Assembly (NCBI RefSeq): GCF_023100905.1
Contig: NZ_CP064686.1
Span: 6,014,001 to 6,078,000 of the forward strand
Direction of reading: 5' to 3'
DNA length: 64,000 bases
From: Bradyrhizobium sp. 4
GTDB taxonomy: Bacteria; Pseudomonadota; Alphaproteobacteria; Rhizobiales; Xanthobacteraceae
In this document: in pieces, positions 8,870 to 18,558 of the stretch
Layout of the letters: every line of letters starts with the position of its first letter
Numbering within the stretch: position 1 is the stretch's first letter
Translations under genes and position numbers: made by a program
The notes under the pieces: model-generated
Seen by the model: only the letters and a program-made list of their open reading frames with translations
The model's database searches: none
Told to the model about the DNA's origin: nothing

Positions 8870-9418
8870 ATGAAAATTTTACGTGTCGCCGCGCTGCTCG
8901 CGGCCGGACTGACTTTGCCGCAGGCCGCATTCGCGGGTCAGGCGGAGTACGCCGAGATGGTCGCGGCCCATGCGCGCGCCAACGGCGTGCCGGAGGCGCT
9001 GGTGCATCGCGTCATCATGCGCGAAAGCCGCTACCAGCCCGGCCTGGTCGGCCATGGCGGCACCATCGGACTGATGCAGATCAAGCTCGCGACCGCCCGC
9101 GGGGTCGGTTACACCGGCGACGCCGCCGGTCTGCGCGATCCCAACACCAACCTCACCTATGCCGTGAAATATCTCGCCGGCGCCTATCACGCCGCCAGTG
9201 GCGATCACGCCCGGGCCGTTCGTTATTTCGCCGGCGGCTATTACTACGCCGCAAAGCGCCAGCGGCAGGAGGCCGTGCAGGTCGCCAACATGGGCGAGGC
9301 CAATATGGGCGCCCCTTGGCTCGAGCCAAACGGCAATCCGCAGCCGATGTTCGGCAGCGTCCCGCACCGCAAGCTCGCCCAGCGCGTCCGCAACGCCCGG
9401 GCGCAGGCGCCCAGGTAA
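8870..9418 (+). CDS. Lytic transglycosylase, SLT domain
   Basis: 182 residues with a signal peptide (cleavage near AFAGQA). The SLT domain has the catalytic glutamate at residue 52 in IMRESRY and the GLMQIK motif at 67-72. It cleaves the MurNAc-GlcNAc bond of peptidoglycan in the periplasm. Unlike larger Slt proteins it is essentially only the catalytic domain plus a basic tail. It sits alone between a 240-bp spacer and the thiamine riboswitch. Confidence 0.9.
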   Translation: MKILRVAALLAAGLTLPQAAFAGQAEYAEMVAAHARANGVPEALVHRVIMRESRYQPGLVGHGGTIGLMQIKLATARGVGYTGDAAGLRDPNTNLTYAVKYLAGAYHAASGDHARAVRYFAGGYYYAAKRQRQEAVQVANMGEANMGAPWLEPNGNPQPMFGSVPHRKLAQRVRNARAQAPR

Positions 9419-9473
9419 GCGCGGTCGCACCAAGCGCGTTGACCACCCAGCCCTGCTGGCATACATTAGAGCC

Positions 9474-9582
9474 GTTCCGAGGGGTGCTCCGAGGAGGAGC
9501 TGAGATACCGCTAAATGGGCAAATCCGCCCAGGACCGCGGTGACCCTTTGAACCTGATCCGGGTCATGCCGGCGAAGGGACA
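9474..9582 (+). promoter_or_regulatory. TPP riboswitch (THI element)
   Basis: The region contains the conserved parts of the thiamine pyrophosphate aptamer in order: GGGGTGCTCC (about 9481), the CTGAGAT core (about 9500-9506), then the ACCCTTTGAACCTGATC..GGTCATGCCGGCGAAGGGA block (9543-9580). It lies directly before thiO. The thiO Shine-Dalgarno (AAGGGA, 9575-9580) is part of the conserved 3' strand, so TPP binding should block translation initiation. There is no obvious U-tract terminator. Confidence 0.95.
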
Positions 9583-9585
9583 GGG

Positions 9586-10611
9586 ATGTTGCAGACGACC
9601 AAGCGACCGGATTCCCCGGTATCCATCATCGGCGCAGGCATTGCGGGCGCTTGGCAGGCCTTGCTGTTCGCGCAGGCCGGCCACGCCGTCACCCTGCACG
9701 AGCGCGGTGACTCCGACATGACCGATGCCACCAGCCATTGGGCTGGCGGCATGCTCGCGCCCTATTGCGAGGCGGAAGTCTCCGAACCCATCATCAGCCG
9801 CCTCGGCCTGCGCTCGCTCGACATCTGGCGGCGCGAGCTGCCCGACACGCCTTTCAACGGCTCGCTGGTCGTCGCCCACCCGCGCGAGCGCAACGACTTC
9901 GAGCGTTTCGCCCGGATGACCGAAGGCCATCGCCGGCTCGATGCCGCCGGCCTTGCCGAGCTCGAGCCGTCGCTCGAAGGCCGCTTCCGCGACGCGCTGT
10001 TCTTCCCGACCGAGGGTCATGTCGAGCCGCGCCGCGTGCTGCCGAAACTGCACGAGCGCATCCGCGCCGCCGGCGGCACCATCAAATTCGAAAGTGATGT
10101 CGCCGCGGCCGAACTCGCAAAACTTGATCCTGAAGGCATCGTGATCGACTGCCGCGGCCTTTCTGCGCGCGACGAGCAGCCGGAGCTTCGCGGCGTCAAG
10201 GGCGAGATGATCCTGATCGAAACCGCCGAGGTGCAGCTCGCGCGCCCGGTGCGGCTGATCCATCCGCGCTGGCCGCTCTATGTGATCCCGCGCGAGGACA
10301 ATCTGTTCATGCTGGGCGCGACCTCGATCGAGGCCGAGGACACCGGCGTCAGCGTGCGCTCGGCGCTGGAGCTGTTGGGCGCGGCCTATGCCGTGCACCC
10401 CGCCTTCGGCGAGGCCCGCATCGTCGAATTCGGCTCCGGCCTGCGCCCCGCTTTTCCCGACAATCTGCCGCGCATCGGCATCCGTGACGGCACGATCAGC
10501 GTGAACGGCCTCTACCGCCACGGCTTCCTGATCGCGCCTGTTCTGGCCGAGCTGACGCTGAGCTTTGTCGAGCGCGGCCAGATCGACAATGAGGTGATGC
10601 AATGCGCGTGA
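9586..10611 (+). CDS. thiO: Glycine oxidase ThiO
   Basis: A 341-residue FAD-dependent oxidase of the DAO family. It converts glycine to dehydroglycine, the glyoxyl imine needed for the thiazole ring of thiamine. The FAD-binding dinucleotide motif IIGAGIAGAWQALLFAQAGH is at residues about 14-33, followed by SHWAGGMLAPYCEAE. First gene after the TPP riboswitch; its 3' end overlaps thiS by 10 bp. Identity is supported by both sequence and the thiO-S-G-E-C context. Confidence 0.95.
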   Translation: MLQTTKRPDSPVSIIGAGIAGAWQALLFAQAGHAVTLHERGDSDMTDATSHWAGGMLAPYCEAEVSEPIISRLGLRSLDIWRRELPDTPFNGSLVVAHPRERNDFERFARMTEGHRRLDAAGLAELEPSLEGRFRDALFFPTEGHVEPRRVLPKLHERIRAAGGTIKFESDVAAAELAKLDPEGIVIDCRGLSARDEQPELRGVKGEMILIETAEVQLARPVRLIHPRWPLYVIPREDNLFMLGATSIEAEDTGVSVRSALELLGAAYAVHPAFGEARIVEFGSGLRPAFPDNLPRIGIRDGTISVNGLYRHGFLIAPVLAELTLSFVERGQIDNEVMQCA

Positions 10612-10799
10612 TCGTGAACGGCGAGCAGCGCGAGATCAATTCGGCCAGCGTCGACGCGCTGCTCAGCGAGCTCGACTACGAAGGCACTCATTTCGCGATC
10701 GCGCTCAACTACGACGTCGTGCCGAAGAGCCGCTGGGCCGAGACCCATCTCAAGCCCGGCGACGAGATCGAGATCATCACGCCGCGGCAGGGAGGGTGA
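10602..10799 (+). CDS. thiS: Sulfur carrier protein ThiS
   Basis: A 65-residue ubiquitin-like sulfur carrier ending in the required di-glycine (PRQGG). The terminal glycine is adenylated and thiocarboxylated, and donates sulfur to ThiG. Phrases VNGEQREI and HLKPGDEIEIITPRQGG are characteristic. Overlaps thiO by 10 bp, so the two are translationally coupled. No thiF is present in the window. Confidence 0.95.
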   Translation: MRVIVNGEQREINSASVDALLSELDYEGTHFAIALNYDVVPKSRWAETHLKPGDEIEIITPRQGG

Positions 10800-10852
10800 T
10801 GGGGATGGCACACTGTTTCCTTTCGTCGTCCCGGCGAGCGCCCCACACTCCG

Positions 10853-10953
10853 CCGTCATCGCCCGGCTTGACCGGGCGATCCAGTACGCCGCGGCGTCTC
10901 GGCTCCAGCCGCACGGCCGCGGCGTACTGGATCCCCGCCTTCGCGGGGATGAC
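10853..10953. repeat. Palindromic repeat family B, copy 1 (inside thi operon)
   Basis: About 100 bp. The left arm opens GTCATCGCCCGG with its own small hairpin. The centre is an inverted pair CCAGTACGCCGCGG / CCGCGGCGTACTGG. The right arm ends GCGGGGATGAC. It occupies most of the 178-bp gap between thiS and thiG. Further copies lie at 12390, 19120, 40241 and 43380. Confidence 0.85.
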
Positions 10954-10977
10954 TCCGTCAATCGAGGAGACACCGAC

Positions 10978-11760
10978 ATGGTGACCTTCTACGGCAAAAC
11001 CTTCCCCTCCCGCCTCCTGATCGGCAGCGCGCTCTATCCCTCGCCTGCGATCATGCAGGCGGCGATCCGCGCCTCGGGCTCGAACATCGTCACGGTGTCG
11101 CTGCGGCGCGAATCCGCCGGCGGCAAGACTGGGGACGCGTTCTGGAATCTGATCCGCGAGCTCGACGTCACCGTGCTGCCGAACACCGCCGGCTGCCGCA
11201 GCGTGCGCGAGGCAGTGACCACCGCCAAGCTCGCACGCGAATTGTTCGGAACGAGCTGGATCAAGCTCGAAGTCATCGCCGACAACGACACGCTGCAGCC
11301 CGACGTCGTCGGCCTGGTCGAGGCAGCAAGCCTCCTGATCAAGGACGGCTTTGAAGTGTTCCCCTATTGCACCGAGGATCTTTCGGTTGCGAACCGCCTG
11401 GTCGATGCCGGCTGCAAGGTGGTGATGCCGTGGGCCGCGCCGATCGGCAGCGCAAAAGGCATCACCAACCGTGACGCGCTCAAGCTGATGCGCGAGCGGC
11501 TGCCCGATATCACGCTGGTGGTCGACGCCGGCATCGGCGCGCCGTCGCATGCGGCCGAAGCGCTCGAGCTTGGCTACGACGCCGTGCTGCTCAACACCGC
11601 CATCGCCAAAGCCGCCGATCCGGTCGCCATGGCCAACGCCTTCCGCCTCGGGATCGATGCCGGCCGCACCGCTTTTGAGGCCGGGCTGATGAACGCCCGC
11701 GATTTCGCCTCCCCTTCCACCCCTGTCGTTGGGACACCCTTTTGGCATGCCGTATCCTGA
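10978..11760 (+). CDS. thiG: Thiazole synthase ThiG
   Basis: A 260-residue TIM-barrel enzyme that builds thiazole phosphate from deoxyxylulose phosphate, dehydroglycine and ThiS thiocarboxylate. The Schiff-base lysine is at residue 96 (WIKLEVI), and the C-terminal region GVTP-like phosphate site is preserved as VVDAGIGAPSHAAEALELGY. The loop usually read MPLGSPIGSG is here MPWAAPIGSAKG, a variant seen in some alphaproteobacteria. GAGGAG precedes the ATG. Its end overlaps thiE. Confidence 0.95.
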   Translation: MVTFYGKTFPSRLLIGSALYPSPAIMQAAIRASGSNIVTVSLRRESAGGKTGDAFWNLIRELDVTVLPNTAGCRSVREAVTTAKLARELFGTSWIKLEVIADNDTLQPDVVGLVEAASLLIKDGFEVFPYCTEDLSVANRLVDAGCKVVMPWAAPIGSAKGITNRDALKLMRERLPDITLVVDAGIGAPSHAAEALELGYDAVLLNTAIAKAADPVAMANAFRLGIDAGRTAFEAGLMNARDFASPSTPVVGTPFWHAVS

Positions 11761-12355
11761 TCGCTTCTATCCCGTCGTCGACAGCCTCGCCTGGGTCGAG
11801 CGCCTGACCAGGCTCGGCGTCGGCACCATCCAGCTGCGCGCCAAGGACCTCGACGACTCCCGGTCGCTGCAGATGGTCACCGACGCGCTCGCGATCACCG
11901 CGGGCACGCAGGCCAAGCTCGTCGTCAACGACTATTGGCGCGCCGCGATCGTCGCCGGCGCGAAATACCTGCATCTCGGCCAGGAGGACTTGGCCGACGC
12001 CGACCTCGCTGCCATCCGCGAGGCCGGCCTGTCGCTCGGCATCTCCACCCATGACGAGGACGAGCTGGACACCGCGCTCGCCGCCGAGCCCGATTATGTC
12101 GCGCTGGGTCCGATCTTCTTCACCACGCTCAAATCGATGCGCTTCGAACCGCAGGGCATTCCGAAGATCACGGAATGGAAGAAGCGCATCGGCAATATCC
12201 CGCTGGTCGCGATCGGTGGCATCAAGTTCGAGCACGCCGCGGAGATCTTTGCCGCCGGCGCGGATTCCATCGCCGTTGTTTCAGACATCACCCAGAATGC
12301 CGACCCGGATGCGCGGGTGCGGCAATGGCTCGGCCTGTCCAAGGAGGCCGCATGA
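11747..12355 (+). CDS. thiE: Thiamine phosphate synthase ThiE
   Basis: About 202 residues from the ATG at 11747, which overlaps the thiG stop by 14 bp; an earlier ATG at 11729 is also in frame. TIM-barrel enzyme joining HMP pyrophosphate and thiazole phosphate. Family motifs: GTIQLRAKDL, YLHLGQEDLADAD, GPIFFTTLKSM and VAIGGIKFEHA. TenI paralogs look alike, but position in a complete thi set favours ThiE. thiD is not in the window. Confidence 0.9.
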   Translation: MPYPDRFYPVVDSLAWVERLTRLGVGTIQLRAKDLDDSRSLQMVTDALAITAGTQAKLVVNDYWRAAIVAGAKYLHLGQEDLADADLAAIREAGLSLGISTHDEDELDTALAAEPDYVALGPIFFTTLKSMRFEPQGIPKITEWKKRIGNIPLVAIGGIKFEHAAEIFAAGADSIAVVSDITQNADPDARVRQWLGLSKEAA

Positions 12356-12389
12356 TGCTTCACCTCCCAGGCCATCCACACACTCCGTC

Positions 12390-12488
12390 GTCATCGCCCG
12401 GCTTGACCGGGCGATCCAGTACGCCGCGGCTTCTCGGCTTGAGCCGCACCGTCTCGGAGTACTGGATCCCCGCCTTCGCGGGGATGAC
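12390..12488. repeat. Palindromic repeat family B, copy 2 (inside thi operon)
   Basis: About 99 bp, in the same orientation as the copy at 10853: GTCATCGCCCGG opening, inverted CCAGTACGCCGCGG / GGAGTACTGG centre, and GCGGGGATGAC end. It fills the thiE-thiC spacer, followed by an AAGGAGG ribosome site for thiC. No second TPP aptamer is visible here. Confidence 0.85.
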
Positions 12489-12539
12489 AGTCGCAATTGA
12501 CGCACGCGCAACGACATCAACGAACTCAAGGAGGATCCC

Positions 12540-14438
<1,899 letters not shown>

Positions 14439-14458
14439 GGGGCGCCCGTGCGAATTCT

Positions 14459-14480
14459 GGGGGCGACGGTCGTCGCCCCC
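14459..14480 (+). terminator. Hairpin after thiC
   Basis: A perfect 9-bp stem GGGGGCGAC / GTCGCCCCC with loop GGTC lies 20 bp after the thiC stop. The following bases (AAAGTTGG) are not U-rich, so it is a weak terminator or RNA 3'-end protector. Confidence 0.5.
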
Positions 14481-14484
14481 AAAG

Positions 14485-15068
14485 TTGGAAACGCAATACG
14501 AACAGCCCATGCGGTTTGAAATACTACCAGGACTACCACCGTACGGACCTCCGGCCATCTCTTTAACCGGGCGCGGTGAGCGCGAATTTCGGGAAGGTTT
14601 GGTAGTCCGCTTCTATCCCAACGATTCCGATCCATGGATCGGCAATTTCGTGGGAGGCATCTTCGATTACACGACTGTGCTCGATCATCCCAACGGAAGA
14701 GACGTGATCGTTGTCGCTCGCGGCGATACTTGCATTATCGATCCGGAACACCACGCCGTTCGAGATCGCATTGCAAGTGACACTGCGCGTGCAATTGCCG
14801 TACCGGCTCTTGGATTAGTCGTTTTCCAAGGGTCGGTCGATTTCAGCGCAATTCGGTCAGATAATTTGCGATGGAATAGTCCGCAGATTTCGTGGGATGG
14901 CTTCCGCAAGATAAATGTTCAAGAACCATGCTCACCGGCGAGGCATGGTCTCCCATTGGAGACTCTTGGATATCATTCAGCCTCGATCTTTTGACAGGAC
15001 ACTGCACTAACGGAATTTATGAACTAGAAGCGGCTCGGGCGTTGCGTGTGACGCGCAAATCGGACTAA
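14485..15068 (+). pseudogene. Frameshifted hypothetical protein, low GC
   Basis: The first frame runs from ATG 14485 (or the likelier ATG 14509, MRFEILPGLPPYGPPA) to a stop at 14994. Around 14911-14928 the coherent reading moves to another frame. That frame continues MLTGEAWSPIGDSWISFSLD and stops at 15066-15068. The join DGFRKINVQE/MLTGEAW is typical of a single conserved family whose members read through ISWDG...L.GEAWSP. One missing base would explain it. GC content is clearly below the neighbours, suggesting acquired DNA. Function unknown. A sequencing error cannot be excluded. Confidence 0.6.
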
Positions 15069-15079
15069 CGCCAGCAAGC

Positions 15080-15149
15080 GTAGCCCGGATGAGCGCAGCG
15101 ACATCCGGGTCTTTGCCATCCCGCATATCGCTCCGCTCATGCGGGCTAC
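15080..15149. repeat. Palindromic repeat family C (GTAGCCCGG...GCGGGCTAC)
   Basis: About 70 bp with inverted ends GTAGCCCGGATGAGCGCAGCG and GCTCATGCGGGCTAC. This is a compact REP-like element. It overlaps the apparent 5' end of the mug frame. Confidence 0.7.
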
Positions 15150-15706
15150 AGCCGCGGATAATTGACCTGCCCGATACATTCCCCCACCGCCTCCCGGATC
15201 AACTCCGCCCCAATCTCCGCCTCGTCTTCGTCGGCACCGCCGCCAGCACGCGCTCGGCCGAGCTCGGGCACTACTACGCCCATCCCGGCAACCGCTTCTG
15301 GCGTGCGATCGATGAGGCCGGGATCACGCCGCGGCGCTATCAGCCGGGCGAGTTCGCAAGCTTGCTCGAGCTCGGGATCGGCTTCACCGATCTCTCCAAG
15401 TCGGGCGCCGGGATGGATCACCAGATCGCGGCTGAGACGATCGACGTGCCGGGATTCAGGGCCAAGATCGAGAAGTATCGCCCGAGGACTATTGCGTTCA
15501 CGAGCAAGAAGGCCGCGAGCTTGTTTTATGGCAGGCCGTCGAGCGTGATTGCGCTGGGGCGGCAGAAGCGCGATGAGATTTTGCCTGAGGTGTTCGTGCT
15601 GCCCTCGCCGTCGGGCGCGGCGTCCGGGCATTGGACATTGGAGCCGTGGCACGATTTGGCCGAGTGGATCGGCAAGCTTCAGGAAAACGATCTCAACACC
15701 GGTTGA
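15089..15706 (+). CDS. mug: G/U mismatch-specific DNA glycosylase (Mug family)
   Basis: A uracil/mismatch glycosylase of the Mug group that removes uracil or thymine opposite guanine. Motifs: VFVGTAASTRSAELGHYYAHPGNRFW (substrate pocket) and LPSPSG (DNA wedge loop). The first ATG of the open frame (15089) lies inside a palindromic repeat, and residues 1 to about 25 look non-native. The real start is probably a non-ATG codon near 15140-15200. The 3' end overlaps the convergent DUF4262 gene by 28 bp. Function is well supported; the start is not. Confidence 0.85.
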   Translation: MSAATSGSLPSRISLRSCGLQPRIIDLPDTFPHRLPDQLRPNLRLVFVGTAASTRSAELGHYYAHPGNRFWRAIDEAGITPRRYQPGEFASLLELGIGFTDLSKSGAGMDHQIAAETIDVPGFRAKIEKYRPRTIAFTSKKAASLFYGRPSSVIALGRQKRDEILPEVFVLPSPSGAASGHWTLEPWHDLAEWIGKLQENDLNTG

Positions 15707-16164
15707 TACGTTTTGAGACTCACATCGTACCCCGCTTCCCAAGGAAACCGTCCCTCGCGATCCGGCCATACGATCTGAAGGCAGGGAAACGGCCGCAGCA
15801 ATCTTGCATAGAACCAGATCGCCGTGCCGAGATAGGCTTCATAGGCCCTGAGCGGCACCTCGACGAAGCAGACCTTACGCTCGAGCGGAAGGTCGTCGCA
15901 AACGTCGCCCGCGACGTAGCGCCGTCCGGCTGCGGCTCGGTCGCGAACGGCGTTGATGACGGCGCAAGCGTCTTTGGGGTCGAGCCCGAACAAGACCAGT
16001 TCGGCGTGCGCGTAGTTGAGGTAGAGGCCAATCGAGAAAACATAAGCCGGGGTCTGCGCCGCAGCGGCGATGCCCATCAGATGGCAGCCGTGTTCCCGAA
16101 CGTTGCGGAACAGTATCTCGTCGGGAGCCCCGTCCGGCTCGGGCCATACGAAACTATCCAGCAT
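15679..16164 (-). CDS. DUF4262 domain protein
   Basis: About 161 residues from the ATG at 16164; the longer frame start at 16233 reaches into a repeat. The DUF4262 core is seen in HGCHLMGIAAAAQTPAYVFS, IGLYLNYAHAELVLFGLDPK and WPDREGRFPWEAGYDV. Members are soluble proteins of unknown function. It converges on mug with a 28-bp overlap. Confidence 0.85.
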   Translation of the reverse strand: MLDSFVWPEPDGAPDEILFRNVREHGCHLMGIAAAAQTPAYVFSIGLYLNYAHAELVLFGLDPKDACAVINAVRDRAAAGRRYVAGDVCDDLPLERKVCFVEVPLRAYEAYLGTAIWFYARLLRPFPCLQIVWPDREGRFPWEAGYDVSLKTYQPVLRSFS

Positions 16165-16192
16165 GGGCAGGTCTCGGACCTGGGGTTCGCGG

Positions 16193-16218
16193 GGTGGGTG
16201 AGCGCAGCGTAACCCACC
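16193..16218. repeat. Short palindrome GGTGGGT...ACCCACC
   Basis: A 26-bp hairpin (GGTGGGTGAGCGCAGCGTAACCCACC) immediately upstream of the DUF4262 gene. A related half-site (TTAGCGAAGCGTAACCC) occurs at about 17690 near the GST stop. Confidence 0.5.
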
Positions 16219-16251
16219 ACCTCGCGTCTGCAAACTACATCCTTCAGCCCC

Positions 16252-16689
16252 TCACCCCGCATACGCCCTATCCAGATCCACAATCACGATCTTCCTCATC
16301 TGCATCATCGCCTGCATGACACGGTTCGCCTTGCTGCGGTCGGGATCGCCGAGGTAGCGGCCGAGCGCTGATGGGATCACCTGCCAGGACAGGCCGAACT
16401 TGTCCTTGAGCCAGCCGCAGCGGGATTCCTCGCCGCCGTCGGCGGTGAGCCTGTCCCAGAAATAGTCGACTTCCGCCTGCGTCTCCACGCTGACGAAGAA
16501 CGACACCGCTTCGTTGAACTTGTATTGCGGCCCGCCATTGAGCGCGTTGAAGCGCTGGCCTTCGAGCTCGAACACCGCCATGAAGTCGCTGACGGTCTCA
16601 ACCTTGGCGTTGGGGAACACCGATTTGTAGAAGGCGACGGCCTCCGGCACGTTGTTGTCGAACCAGAGAAACGGCGTGATGGAGGTCAT
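16252..16689 (-). CDS. VOC family protein, PhnB/3-demethylubiquinone methyltransferase-like
   Basis: 145 residues from the ATG at 16689, which starts the conserved sequence MTSITPFLWFDNNVPEAVAF. The open frame extends to 17094, but that part crosses a repeat and is not coding. The glyoxalase/PhnB-type fold is indicated by FYKSVFPNAKVETVSDF, FNALNGGPQYKFNEAVSFFV and CGWLKDKFGLSWQVIP. Proteins like this are often mis-annotated as methyltransferases; the enzymatic role is unknown. Confidence 0.85.
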   Translation of the reverse strand: MTSITPFLWFDNNVPEAVAFYKSVFPNAKVETVSDFMAVFELEGQRFNALNGGPQYKFNEAVSFFVSVETQAEVDYFWDRLTADGGEESRCGWLKDKFGLSWQVIPSALGRYLGDPDRSKANRVMQAMMQMRKIVIVDLDRAYAG

Positions 16690-16926
16690 GAACGGATATC
16701 CTTTTGCCTCGGGCGGGCGCGCGGCGGCGCGCCGATGTTCCAAGGACGAGGCTGCGCGGGACGTTCCGACATGAGACGTGGAATTTTTCAACCCCGACAG
16801 TGCGCGAGCAAAAAACGAGATAATCTGTCGGAATCCGCGCCGGTCGTTCGTCCTCTGGACGCAAAGCGCTGAACCGAACACCTCGCTGGCATCGTGATCT
16901 GTGAGGGGCGCGCTGCCACAAACCTC

Positions 16927-17011
16927 GTCATTGCGAGGAGCCCTTGCGACGAAGCAATCCAGACTGTCTCCTCGGTTGTAGTCTGGATTGCTTCGCTGCG
17001 CTCGCAATGAC
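16927..17011. repeat. Palindromic repeat family A, copy 2
   Basis: 85 bp between divergent VOC and GST genes, with termini GTCATTGCGAGG and GCTCGCAATGAC and inner GAAGCAATCCAGAC / GTCTGGATTGCTTC. The rest of the 16690-17029 gap holds nothing recognisable beyond promoters for the two divergent genes. Confidence 0.85.
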
Positions 17012-17029
17012 GACGAATGGAGACCTCCC

Positions 17030-17692
17030 ATGCCCCCCACCATCACCGGCTTCGCCAACTCGCCCGACCGCGGCCGCGGACAGGCCCGCGACATGCGGGT
17101 GCGCTGGGCGCTCGAGGAGGTCGGCCAGCCTTACGACGTGCGTCTGGTTTCGTTCGAGGACATGAAGGCGCCCGCGCATCTCTCCCTGCATCCGTTCGGG
17201 CAGATTCCGACCTATGAGGACGGCGATCTCGCCTTGTTCGAGTCCGGCGCCATCGTGCTCCATATCGCCGAGCGCCATGCCGGGCTGCTGCCGACCGAGC
17301 CGCACTCCCGCGCCCGCGCGATCGCGTGGATGTTTGCCGCGCTGAGCACGCTGGAGCCGCCGACCGTCGAGCTCGGGATGGCCATGCTGTTCGAGCGCGA
17401 CAAGAGCTGGTACGCGGAGCGGCTGCCCATGCTGCAGGATCGCGTCCGTGTCAGGCTCGGCGAATTGTCCCGCCGCCTCGGCGATGCCGACTGGCTCGAC
17501 GGTGCGTTCAGCGCCGGCGATCTCATGATGGTGACGGTGCTGCGCCGGTTGAACGCGTCAGGCCTGCTGGACGAATATCCAGAAATCGCCGCCTACGTCG
17601 CCCGCGGCGAAGCACGGCCCGCTTTCAGGCGCGCGTTCGACGCGCAATTGGCGGTTTTCACCGCCGCATCGAAGGGTTCGCAGGGCAGTTAG
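17030..17692 (+). CDS. Glutathione S-transferase family protein
   Basis: 220 residues from the ATG at 17030 with GGAGACC upstream; the frame open from 16988 crosses a repeat. The N-terminal thioredoxin-like domain includes MRVRWALEEVGQPYDVRLVS and the glutathione contact FGQIPTYEDGDLALFESGAI. The C-terminal helical domain follows (FSAGDLMMVTVLRRL). Cytosolic conjugating or peroxide-handling enzyme; substrate unknown. It converges on an SDR gene. Confidence 0.9.
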   Translation: MPPTITGFANSPDRGRGQARDMRVRWALEEVGQPYDVRLVSFEDMKAPAHLSLHPFGQIPTYEDGDLALFESGAIVLHIAERHAGLLPTEPHSRARAIAWMFAALSTLEPPTVELGMAMLFERDKSWYAERLPMLQDRVRVRLGELSRRLGDADWLDGAFSAGDLMMVTVLRRLNASGLLDEYPEIAAYVARGEARPAFRRAFDAQLAVFTAASKGSQGS

Positions 17693-17713
17693 CGAAGCGT
17701 AACCCGCAGCGCT

Positions 17714-18442
17714 CTAAAGGTCGAAATTGGTCGGCAGCATCACCACGTCACGAATTGTCATGCCGCGCGGCCGCGTCAACATGAACATCACGACCTCGGC
17801 CACGTCGCTGGCCTCCAGCAGGCTTCCGGAGTCCCTAGCTTCCTTCAGCTTCTCCGGCGGCCAGTCCGCAAGCAGGGCGCTGATGACCGGACCGGGCGAG
17901 ATCGAGCCGACGCGGATGCCGTGCTTGAAGACCTGGCGCCGCACCGTCTGGACGAAGCAGTTGACCGCCCATTTGGACGACGCGTAGACCGGCTCCCATG
18001 GCGTCGGAAAATGCGCCGCCAGCGAGCTCGTGACGATGATGTCGCCGGTCCCGCGCGCGATCATGTGCGGCAGCACGTCGTGCACGTTCTTCATCACGAC
18101 GTTGACATTCAGGCTCAGCATCCGGTCGATCGCCATGGTATCGGCATCGACCAGATCGCCACCGACATACGTGCCGGCATTCGCATGCAGGATGTCGAGC
18201 TGGCCGGCCTGCTCCAGAACGCGCGGCAGCAACGTTGCGCAGTCTTTTGGGTCGAGCAGGTCGACGAGCAGCGGCATCACTGCGTCGCCGTGCTTGTCGC
18301 AGAGCGCCTTGAGCGCGGCCTCGTCGCGGTCGACCATCACCACGCGCGCGCCCGCGGCCAGCATTGCCTCGGTGCTGGCCAATCCGATGCCCGACGCAGC
18401 CCCGGTCACGGCCGCAATCTTGCCTTCCAACTCTTTCGCCAT
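17714..18442 (-). CDS. SDR family oxidoreductase
   Basis: A 242-residue classical short-chain dehydrogenase. The NAD(P) motif TGAASGIG is at residues about 14-21; the serine lies in TSSLAAH and the catalytic Tyr/Lys in YASSK. The C-terminal DVVMLPTNFDL ending resembles NADP-dependent 3-hydroxy or sugar-type SDRs such as YdfG/serine dehydrogenase relatives. Substrate cannot be assigned. No operon partner is evident. Confidence 0.88.
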   Translation of the reverse strand: MAKELEGKIAAVTGAASGIGLASTEAMLAAGARVVMVDRDEAALKALCDKHGDAVMPLLVDLLDPKDCATLLPRVLEQAGQLDILHANAGTYVGGDLVDADTMAIDRMLSLNVNVVMKNVHDVLPHMIARGTGDIIVTSSLAAHFPTPWEPVYASSKWAVNCFVQTVRRQVFKHGIRVGSISPGPVISALLADWPPEKLKEARDSGSLLEASDVAEVVMFMLTRPRGMTIRDVVMLPTNFDL

Positions 18443-18514
18443 GGGATCCCTATCTTGCCGAGGTCACCGGGATCGGGAGTATAGCGATCCCGGGCGGAAT
18501 TGTCGGGGAGGGAT

Positions 18515-18545
18515 GGTGGGCACGGCGCAAGCGCGCTTGCCCACC
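18515..18545. repeat. Hairpin GGTGGGCA...TGCCCACC
   Basis: A 31-bp palindrome (GGTGGGCACGGCGCAAGCGCGCTTGCCCACC region) just downstream of the exported-protein stop at 18559, between two leftward genes. It may act as a transcript 3' end. Confidence 0.45.
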
Positions 18546-18558
18546 TCTCGCACCCGCC

